Assembly: GCA_016204035.1 (NCBI GenBank)
Contig: JACQLN010000053.1
Coordinates: 1-6,736 of the forward strand
DNA length: 6,736 bases
Reading direction: 5' to 3'
Origin: Parcubacteria group bacterium
Lineage (GTDB): Bacteria > Patescibacteriota > Minisyncoccia > JACQLN01
Part shown: positions 1 to 3,438 of the stretch, piece by piece
How the letters are laid out: each line of letters opens with the position of its first letter
How positions within the stretch are numbered: the first letter of the stretch is position 1
Made by a program: the position numbers and the translations under genes
The notes under the pieces: generated by a model
Told to the model about the DNA's origin: nothing
Databases searched by the model: none
Seen by the model: the letters and a program-made list of their open reading frames with translations, nothing else

Positions 1-448
1 AGGCCTTGTTGGCTTCGGCCATGCGGTGAGTATCGTTTTTCTTTTTAATGGCGTTGCCTTCGTTTTTGGCCGCCAAAATAATTTCCTCGGCCAGTTTTTT
101 GTCTATGGGCTTGCCTTTGCCGGCGCGGGCCGCCAAAATCAGCCAGCGCATGGCCAAAGCCAATTTGCGTTCGCCTCTAACTTCGCGCGGCACTTGGTAA
201 TTGGCGCCGCCGATCCGGCGCGATTTTACTTCCAGTTGCGGTGAAACATTCTTGATGGCCGTTTCAAAAATTTCCAGGCCGGGCTTTTTTTCTTTCTTTT
301 CTATATTATCCAAAGCCCGGTAAAAAATGCCGCTCGCCACGCTTTTTTCGCCGTCGCGCATCAGTTTATTGATAAATTGGGCAGCCAAAGCGCTCCCGTA
401 TTTATAGTCGGGCTTAATGTCGCGTTTGATGTTTATTTTACGTCGCAT
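1..448 (-). CDS. rpsG: 30S ribosomal protein S7, 3' end cut by window edge
   Basis: S7 binds the 3' major domain of 16S rRNA, nucleates assembly of the 30S head and lines the E-site and mRNA exit. Reading the minus strand from the ATG at 448 gives 149 codons with no stop before the edge. They match S7 throughout: an MRRKINIKRDIKPD start, FINKLMRDGEKSVA near residues 25-38, the rRNA-binding SRRIGGANYQVPREVR stretch at about 76-91, LAMRWL at 98-103, and the terminal NDTHRMAEANKA. Family members are about 155-160 residues, so only the last few are missing. The gene lies 76 bp downstream of rpsL on the same strand, the usual rpsL-rpsG order of the str operon, so it is probably cotranscribed; fusA would be expected beyond the edge. 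No Shine-Dalgarno sequence precedes the ATG; an AGCTAAA repeat occupies that position. Confidence 0.96.
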   Translation of the reverse strand, partial: MRRKINIKRDIKPDYKYGSALAAQFINKLMRDGEKSVASGIFYRALDNIEKKEKKPGLEIFETAIKNVSPQLEVKSRRIGGANYQVPREVRGERKLALAMRWLILAARAGKGKPIDKKLAEEIILAAKNEGNAIKKKNDTHRMAEANKA

Positions 449-453
449 GAATT

Positions 454-520
454 AGCTTTTAGCTTTTAGCTTTTAGCTTCTTAGGATTTTACTAAAAAGC
501 TAACAAGCTAAGGAAGCTAA
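454..520. repeat. AGCTTTT short tandem repeat and hairpin between rpsL and rpsG
   Basis: The rpsL-rpsG spacer carries three direct copies of the heptamer AGCTTTT at 454-460, 461-467 and 468-474, then a partial fourth. The arm TTAGCTTCTTAG at 473-484 pairs with CTAAGGAAGCTAA at 508-520 with one bulged base, giving a hairpin in the operon mRNA. It sits directly upstream of the rpsG start, where a ribosome binding site would normally be. It could be a processing or attenuation site or a mobile short repeat; the sequence does not decide. Confidence 0.7.
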
Positions 521-524
521 TTTC

Positions 525-935
525 CTATTTAGGTGTTTTGGCTCCGTATTTGCTCCGGCGCTGCTTGCGGCCGTCCACGCCGGTGGCGTCCAAAACGCCG
601 CGCACAATATGATAACGGATGCCCGGCAAATCTTTAACCCGACCGCCCCGCAAAACCACCACCGAGTGCTCCTGCAAATTGTGGCCGATGCCGGGAATAT
701 AGGCCGTAACTTCCATACCGTTGGATAATCGCACACGGGCGATTTTACGCAAAGCCGAATTAGGTTTCTTGGGCGTCATGGTGCGCACCGAAAGGCAAAC
801 ACCTCTTTTGAAGGGCGATTCAAAACTGGAATATCTGTTTTTTAAGCTGTTGAACGCAAAAGTCAACGCCGGAGATTTGGATTTGCGACTGGAAATTTTT
901 CTTGGTCTTTTGATTAACTGACTGATCGTCGGCAT
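525..935 (-). CDS. rpsL: 30S ribosomal protein S12
   Basis: S12 sits at the decoding centre of the 30S subunit and contributes to tRNA selection accuracy. The 136-residue product matches S12 from MPTISQLIKRPRK to the terminal RSKYGAKTPK. Diagnostic stretches are FKRGVCLSVRTMTPKKPNSALRK at about residues 42-64, NGMEVTAYIPGIGHNLQEHS at 72-91 and RGGRVKDLPGIRYH at 96-109. The lysines where streptomycin-resistance changes map in E. coli (K43 and K88 with Met counted) correspond to K56 and K101 and are both wild type. D102, the residue methylthiolated by RimO in other bacteria, is also present. The protein is about 12 residues longer than E. coli S12 because of the TFAFNSLKNRYSSFES segment at about 25-40. 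It is the first gene of the operon with rpsG; its own promoter and a palindromic leader lie upstream, and no Shine-Dalgarno sequence precedes the ATG. Confidence 0.98.
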   Translation of the reverse strand: MPTISQLIKRPRKISSRKSKSPALTFAFNSLKNRYSSFESPFKRGVCLSVRTMTPKKPNSALRKIARVRLSNGMEVTAYIPGIGHNLQEHSVVVLRGGRVKDLPGIRYHIVRGVLDATGVDGRKQRRSKYGAKTPK

Positions 936-943
936 GGGATATA

Positions 944-975
944 AAGGTCAGACCTTGATATCAAGGTCTGACCTT
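944..975. repeat. Perfect 32-bp palindrome in the rpsL leader
   Basis: Positions 944-959 and 960-975 are exact reverse complements, centred on TTGATATCAA. The palindrome ends 8 bp upstream of the rpsL ATG and lies downstream of the predicted promoter, so the leader RNA would fold into a 16-bp hairpin beside the start codon. It could be a translational regulatory hairpin, a dimeric protein-binding site or a mobile palindromic unit. No T-tract follows on the minus strand, which argues against a simple terminator. Confidence 0.85.
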
Positions 976-1011
976 GGTCTAAGTTAAATGCGATATTTTT
1001 AAGCTGAAGAC

Positions 1012-1040
1012 ATTATATACAAAGATTCGGGTGTTGTCTA
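1012..1040 (-). promoter_or_regulatory. Sigma-70-type promoter of rpsL-rpsG
   Basis: On the minus strand the -35 hexamer TAGACA (1040-1035, five of six consensus bases) is followed after exactly 17 bp by a perfect TATAAT (1017-1012). Initiation would be near 1005, giving a leader of about 70 nt that contains the 944-975 palindrome. Confidence 0.8.
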
Positions 1041-1043
1041 CTC

Positions 1044-1076
1044 TTTTAACGGCTCAACGCCGTTGAGCCGTTAAAA
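1044..1076. repeat. 33-bp palindrome upstream of the rpsL promoter
   Basis: Arms of 16 bp at 1044-1059 and 1061-1076 are exact reverse complements around a single central C. On either strand the T run comes before the stem and the A run after it, the opposite of an intrinsic terminator. It lies 3 bp from the rpsL -35 box, and its A/T end doubles as the T-tract of the terminator at 1073-1110. It may be an operator or a structural punctuation element. Confidence 0.8.
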
Positions 1077-1110
1077 AAATGGGGTGAGCGCGGTTTTTTG
1101 CGCCCACCCC
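1073..1110 (-). terminator. Rho-independent terminator of the minus-strand RNA gene
   Basis: Read on the minus strand, GGGGTGGGCGC (1110-1100) pairs with GCGCTCACCCC (1091-1081) through ten base pairs and one mismatch around an A-rich loop. It is followed by ATTTTTTT (1080-1073). This is a classical GC-rich stem plus U-tract. It would end transcription arriving from the right and insulate the rpsL promoter. Confidence 0.8.
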
Positions 1111-1374
1111 TGCGAGGGTCCCCCGGCCACAGAGGGACAATGCGGCATGGAATCCTTCGGGCCGTTAGGACCGCGAACGGTTGCCCAACCGGGGTCAATC
1201 TGGTGAAGGCCGGTATTTCACTGTCGGCTCCAGTCCGACCAGGATCGGACCATCTAGGCCTCCCGGACTATTCTACGCAGTCACCAGACTCCCGCTGGGA
1301 CCGGTGTGTGAGTTCGATTCTCACATCTATCTCAACATGACGAGATATATCACATCGGACACCGTTTCCATGCC
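1081..1374 (-). ncRNA. Structured RNA with a 23S rRNA L1-stalk-like domain, unidentified family
   Basis: No protein gene fits here, but the minus strand between a promoter-like sequence and a terminator folds densely. The 5' end GGCATGGAA (1374-1366) pairs perfectly with TTCCATGCC (1152-1144). Inside are CGGTGT/ACACCG (1364-1359 with 1307-1302) enclosing hairpins 1347-1342/1333-1328 and 1324-1320/1312-1308, a small hairpin 1300-1297/1293-1290, and an 8-bp helix TCTGGTGA/TCACCAGA (1288-1281 with 1206-1199). That helix encloses a segment resembling helices 76-78 of 23S rRNA: GCGTAGAATAG (1278-1268), GGGAGGC, TGGAGCCGAC (1232-1223) and TGAAATACC (1220-1212). The tip stem GTCCGA/TCGGAC (1250-1245 with 1238-1233) is intact. 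Downstream 23S landmarks such as the P-loop (GACTGGGGCGG) are absent, so it is not simply 23S. I found no RNase P, tmRNA, SRP or 6S signature. Alternatives are an rRNA-derived pseudogene or an L1-binding RNA. Confidence 0.65.
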
Positions 1375-1383
1375 AGCAAAATC

Positions 1384-1412
1384 ATACTAGCAAAACCCAA
1401 AAAGCGAGTCAA
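1384..1412 (-). promoter_or_regulatory. Promoter of the structured RNA gene
   Basis: On the minus strand TTGACT (1412-1407) is followed after 17 bp by TAGTAT (1389-1384). An overlapping TATGAT (1386-1381) is closer to consensus but spaced 20 bp. Initiation would fall near 1374-1377, where the long-range closing helix of the RNA begins. The match between predicted start and helix end supports the call. Confidence 0.6.
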
Positions 1413-1464
1413 GTCCGCTAAGTTTTCTAGGAAATTTACCGGAAGGACCGCCCTTTTTGAAAAT

Positions 1465-2082
1465 TTAGAAGAAAAACGGAGAGCCTGTGATGAGCCGAAA
1501 GAGAAACGGAAAAATCGGGGCTATTAGCGGAAACAAAAAGAAAATAAACAACAGCACCAAGAAAAATCCGTAGTGTTCCAACATGGCTAATTGGCGTTCA
1601 TAGCGGTAAGGCAAAAAGGCGGCCAGAATCCGGGAACCGTCCAAGGGCGGTATGGGAATCAAGTTAAAAACACCTAAAAGAAGGTTTATAAAAACAATCA
1701 AAGACAAACCCAGCGCCGCCGCGGCCGGAACAGGCGCGAAGCGCAAGGCCAAGCCAAAAATCAAAGCCACCGTAAAATTAGAGGCCGGCCCGGCGGCCGC
1801 CACGCTGGCTGGCCCCCATTTTTGGTTCCTTAGATTATAAGGATTATAAGGCACCTGCTTGGCCCAGCCGAAAATAAATCCACCTAGCAAATAAGACGCT
1901 AGCGGCACCAAAAACGAACCCATAAAATCCAAATGTTTTAGGGGATTAAAACTCAACCGCCCCAAGCTTTTAGCCGTGGGGTCGCCTAGTTTGTTGGCCA
2001 TTAGGCCATGGGAAACCTCGTGCACCACCACCGACATTATCAACACCGCCAGATTGAATATGAGAACTATAGATTGATCCAT
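1465..2082 (-). CDS. Site-2 protease family (M50) integral membrane zinc metalloprotease
   Basis: Intramembrane metalloproteases of the M50/SpoIVFB-like group cleave substrates within or next to membrane segments; the substrate here is unknown. The 205-residue protein starts in a membrane helix that contains the zinc motif HEVSH at residues 21-25, with H21, H25 and E22 as ligands and catalytic base. A GPASNF motif lies at 98-103, and NLIPIPPLDG at 140-149 provides the third ligand, D148. Hydrophobic stretches at about 5-27, 54-73, 93-113, 120-145 and 171-196 give a mostly membrane-embedded protein with no PDZ domain. This is the short YwhC-like form, as is usual for about 200 residues. It is transcribed toward the structured RNA gene with a gap of about 90 bp, and no Shine-Dalgarno sequence precedes the ATG at 2082. 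The family is certain from the motifs; the physiological role is not inferable. Confidence 0.95.
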   Translation of the reverse strand: MDQSIVLIFNLAVLIMSVVVHEVSHGLMANKLGDPTAKSLGRLSFNPLKHLDFMGSFLVPLASYLLGGFIFGWAKQVPYNPYNLRNQKWGPASVAAAGPASNFTVALIFGLALRFAPVPAAAALGLSLIVFINLLLGVFNLIPIPPLDGSRILAAFLPYRYERQLAMLEHYGFFLVLLFIFFLFPLIAPIFPFLFRLITGSPFFF

Positions 2083-2120
2083 CTTGATATTCGTGTTAGG
2101 GTAATCCTACCATAAGGAAA

Positions 2121-2240
2121 TATCAAAATCCAAAATCCAAATGTCAAATCAAATCCCAATGACTAAATGACAAAAACTTTTGTATTTTGAGTTTTAGAAT
2201 TTATTTGTGTTTTGGGCTTTGACATTTGGAATTTATCAAT
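2121..2240. repeat. AT-rich inverted-repeat element between divergent genes
   Basis: The spacer between the M50 gene and rpmB is low in complexity. CCAAATGTCAAA (2137-2148) is exactly inverted as TTTGACATTTGG (2218-2229), and further imperfect complementarity (AAATC/AATTT flanks, CAAATCCCAA-like runs) extends both arms. The left half is poor in G and the right half poor in C, as expected for a long imperfect hairpin. It looks like a MITE-like repeat. From memory, similar TCCAAATGTCAAA elements recur in Patescibacteria genomes, but copy number cannot be tested here. It supplies all the sequence just upstream of the rpmB start. Confidence 0.65.
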
Positions 2241-2459
2241 ATGATGTGTCCAGTATGCAAAAAAATCAGCGGTTTTAGAATAAAGCGGGTGCTGTTGCGC
2301 GGCCACTACAACCCCACCGTCAAACAAAAACAACACCCTAATTTACAATGGGTTAAAATCGGCGCGGGTAAAAGAATCAAAGTTTGCGCCAGTTGTATTA
2401 AAGCTTCTCAAAGAAATCCGAATTACTTTAAGGAAGTAACCCCGAGTTTGGTTAAATAA
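2241..2459 (+). CDS. rpmB: 50S ribosomal protein L28
   Basis: L28 is a small protein of the large subunit that contacts 23S rRNA near the E-site side. The 72-residue product (71 if the second of two adjacent ATGs, at 2244, is used) carries the L28 signature: CPVCKK at the N-terminus, then LLRGHYNPT at about 18-26, HPNLQWVKI at 32-40, GKRIKVCASC at 43-52 and IKA. Cysteines 3, 6, 49 and 52 form the two CxxC pairs of the zinc-binding form of L28. An upstream in-frame TTG at 2226 is rejected because it would add five residues before the conserved start. There is no good Shine-Dalgarno sequence; the nearest is a weak TTGGAA. The C-terminal tail after residue 58 (QRNPNYFKEVTPSLVK) is a short extension. 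It lies upstream of the tRNA region on the same strand. Confidence 0.9.
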   Translation: MMCPVCKKISGFRIKRVLLRGHYNPTVKQKQHPNLQWVKIGAGKRIKVCASCIKASQRNPNYFKEVTPSLVK

Positions 2460-2648
2460 ATCTTTATTAAGGTCGGATCTCGATAGACACGGGCTGTCGT
2501 AGTCGTTTGTCTGGGAGACAAACGACGGTAGTACCCGGTAGTAGATGCTTCGCATCACTACGGGGCAAGCGCGAGTTGGGGGATCTGAACAAATGTCTTT
2601 GTTCAGATGGGAATTTTAGAAAATAAATTTTCGTAATTTTGTCGATAT

Positions 2649-2719
2649 CGGGGTATAGTATAGAGGCAGTACGCGTCCATGGGGTGGATGTAGCGGCGGT
2701 TCGATTCCGCCTACCCCGA
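2649..2719 (+). tRNA. tRNA-Pro (anticodon GGG)
   Basis: A 71-nt cloverleaf fits without mismatch in the acceptor. CGGGGTA (2649-2655) pairs with TACCCCG (2712-2718), followed by discriminator A2719. The D-stem is GTAT/GTAC with a 7-nt loop that keeps A14, G15, GG18-19 and A21. The anticodon stem CGTCC/GGATG (2674-2678, 2686-2690, one G-T) holds the loop ATGGGGT, with anticodon GGG at 2681-2683 and G37. The variable loop is TAGC, and the T-arm GGCGG-TTCGATT-CCGCC is perfect. C1-G72 with A73 and G35-G36 are the known proline identity elements, which agrees with the anticodon. CCA is not encoded (CAA follows A73), so it must be added after transcription. Position 38 is T rather than the usual A. 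The gene lies inside a larger paired structure that reads as a second tRNA-like RNA. Confidence 0.88.
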
Positions 2720-2738
2720 CAAAATTAAAATTTCCGGG

Positions 2739-2773
2739 AACTTGCAGCCGGGGTTCGATTCCCCGCAGCCCGA
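2739..2773 (+). other. Isolated tRNA 3' half (T-arm and 3' acceptor strand)
   Basis: Twenty nucleotides after tRNA-Pro comes AACTTGC, a short AGC linker, a perfect T-arm CGGGG-TTCGATT-CCCCG (2749-2765), CAGCCCG and A2773. No partner for this acceptor strand lies in the 70 bp upstream where a normal tRNA 5' end would be. The only match is CGGGCTG at 2490. It is either the 3' exon of the composite RNA described at 2490-2773 or a tRNA remnant. C1-G72 plus A73 and a possible TTGGGAA loop would again suggest proline. Confidence 0.55.
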
Positions 2774-2781
2774 CTTAATCG

Positions 2782-2812
2782 AATATGTTCAACATCCGAT
2801 GTTGAACATATT
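2782..2812. repeat. 31-bp palindrome downstream of the tRNA region
   Basis: Arms AATATGTTCAACATC (2782-2796) and GATGTTGAACATATT (2798-2812) are exact reverse complements around one C. It lies 8 bp past the tRNA-like 3' end. No T-tract follows on the plus strand, so a role as a 3' processing or stop structure is inferred only from position. Confidence 0.8.
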
Positions 2813-2821
2813 GAGTAATTT

Positions 2822-2855
2822 ATACGGCGAGCATGCGATCGCATGCTCGCCGTAT
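2822..2855. repeat. Perfect 34-bp palindrome centred on GCGATCGC
   Basis: Positions 2822-2838 and 2839-2855 are exact reverse complements with GCGATCGC at the centre (2835-2842). It lies between converging transcription units, the plus-strand tRNA region and the minus-strand gene ending at 2891. A short T-rich stretch (TATATTTTTAC, 2860-2870) follows on the plus strand, so it may act as a terminator for the tRNA transcript. Confidence 0.8.
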
Positions 2856-2890
2856 GGTTATATTTTTACTGGTTTGGGTTTACAACTTTT

Positions 2891-3391
2891 TTATTTGCTG
2901 TGGCCAAAGCCGCCGTCGCGGATGCGAAAGTCATCCAGTATATCCAAACCTCGTTTGTCTTTAAGAGTGGGGTCTTGGACTAAATTATAGATGGCATCGC
3001 CGGTATCTTTATGCAAAACAGCATAGAGCCGAGTCCCGGGTTGGTATTTTTTAACCAAATCAACCGAAACATAAGCATGTTCCCCGGCCGGCAAAAAACG
3101 GCTGGTACCCACCAGCGTGCCGTATTTGTCGTAAGGGTTTTCGTACACCGCCACAAACCCCGGTTGATTTAGAACTACTTTATTAACATAAATCCTGTTT
3201 TCTATAATCACATCGTCGCTGTAGGGCTCTTGATCTATGATTTTAACCAGGGGCTCCACTCCCGCGGCTATAGCAAAGCTGGGTGTCGGCTCGGCCCAGC
3301 TTCTTAACCAAACCACGCCAAAATAAAGACCGAGGGCTATTAAACCGAAAAATAGAGTGTAAAACGGGACTTCCAATCTAACTTGTTTCAT
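2891..3391 (-). CDS. Membrane-anchored DUF7282-like extracytoplasmic protein
   Basis: The function is unknown. The 166-residue product has a single N-terminal hydrophobic segment at about residues 9-29 (FYTLFFGLIALGLYFGVVW) after a short basic start, so it is probably anchored in the membrane with the rest outside. Residues about 68-140 resemble the DUF7282 domain: VNKVVLNQPGFVAVYE, then GTLVGTSRFLPAGEH at 91-105, and LYAVLHKDTGD at 122-132 followed by a DP at 140-141. That domain occurs in archaeal and Patescibacteria surface proteins and is probably a beta-sandwich. The assignment is by recognised pattern, not by search. No cysteines or enzyme motifs are visible. The gene is divergent from the isomerase gene, shares an overlapping promoter region with it, and its predicted transcript has almost no leader. 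Confidence 0.8.
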   Translation of the reverse strand: MKQVRLEVPFYTLFFGLIALGLYFGVVWLRSWAEPTPSFAIAAGVEPLVKIIDQEPYSDDVIIENRIYVNKVVLNQPGFVAVYENPYDKYGTLVGTSRFLPAGEHAYVSVDLVKKYQPGTRLYAVLHKDTGDAIYNLVQDPTLKDKRGLDILDDFRIRDGGFGHSK

Positions 3392-3396
3392 ACTTA

Positions 3397-3426
3397 TTGA
3401 TTGTATACAAAAATTGAGGGTATAAT
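3397..3426 (+). promoter_or_regulatory. Promoter of the phosphosugar isomerase gene
   Basis: TTGATT (3397-3402), 18 bp, then a perfect TATAAT (3421-3426). Initiation would be near 3433, only about 6 nt before the ATG at 3439, so the mRNA is close to leaderless. It overlaps the divergent promoter on the other strand. Confidence 0.7.
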
Positions 3427-3429
3427 CAA
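3400..3429 (-). promoter_or_regulatory. Promoter of the DUF7282-like gene
   Basis: On the minus strand TTGATT (3429-3424) is followed after 18 bp by TACAAT (3405-3400). Initiation would be near 3393, two bases from the ATG at 3391, predicting a leaderless mRNA. Each -10 box overlaps the -35 box of the opposing promoter. Confidence 0.65.
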
Positions 3430-3438
3430 GCTAGCTAT

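Larger units (their letters stand above)
2490..2773 (+). ncRNA. Composite tRNA-like RNA enclosing tRNA-Pro
   Basis: CGGGCTG (2490-2496) is the exact complement of CAGCCCG (2766-2772), which follows a perfect T-arm and precedes discriminator A2773, so the two make a 7-bp acceptor stem. GCGAGTT (2571-2577) pairs with AACTTGC (2739-2745) with one G-T; as a GCGAG/CTTGC anticodon stem it would leave TT and AA on either side of the anticodon. Further in, TAATTTTG (2634-2641) pairs with CAAAATTA (2720-2727), directly flanking the inner tRNA-Pro. Three hairpins lie along the 5' side: 2502-2512/2516-2526 (11 bp), 2538-2542 plus 2544-2548 with 2552-2561, and 2583-2593/2598-2608 (11 bp). No normal D-arm can be drawn without the first hairpin inside its loop. 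It could be a tRNA with a large intron, a gene disrupted by insertion, or a new RNA. tmRNA is unlikely because there is no G3-U70 pair and no tag ORF. Confidence 0.45.

Noticed and set aside
721..921. Open frame on the plus strand across rpsL
   Set aside because: It is the complement of the S12 gene and has no recognisable product.
1307..1325. On the plus strand TGTGAG-TTCGATT-CTCACA looks exactly like a tRNA T-arm
   Set aside because: The following bases (ATCTATC) have no acceptor partner upstream and no anticodon arm fits. The promoter, terminator and helices of this region all support a minus-strand RNA, in which this is simply a hairpin.
1098..1390. Two open frames on the plus strand overlapping the structured RNA
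   Set aside because: They have no family resemblance, no promoter, and lie opposite the RNA-like sequence; their translations look like chance open frames in GC-rich structured DNA.
2133..2229. CRISPR array or direct repeats in the AT-rich spacer
   Set aside because: The repeated units are inverted, not regularly spaced direct repeats, and there is no spacer structure.
2226..2240. TTG start extending L28 by five residues
   Set aside because: L28 begins at the CPVC motif, and two ATGs immediately before it are better starts; the extension lies within the repeat element.
2578..2738. Self-splicing group I intron in the outer tRNA
   Set aside because: The interval is only about 160 nt, half of it a complete tRNA, and I could not find the P7 or catalytic core motifs.
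2490..2773. tmRNA
   Set aside because: The ends resemble a tRNA-like domain, but the acceptor lacks the G3-U70 alanine determinant, there is no tag reading frame ending in LAA-stop, and a complete tRNA lies in the middle.
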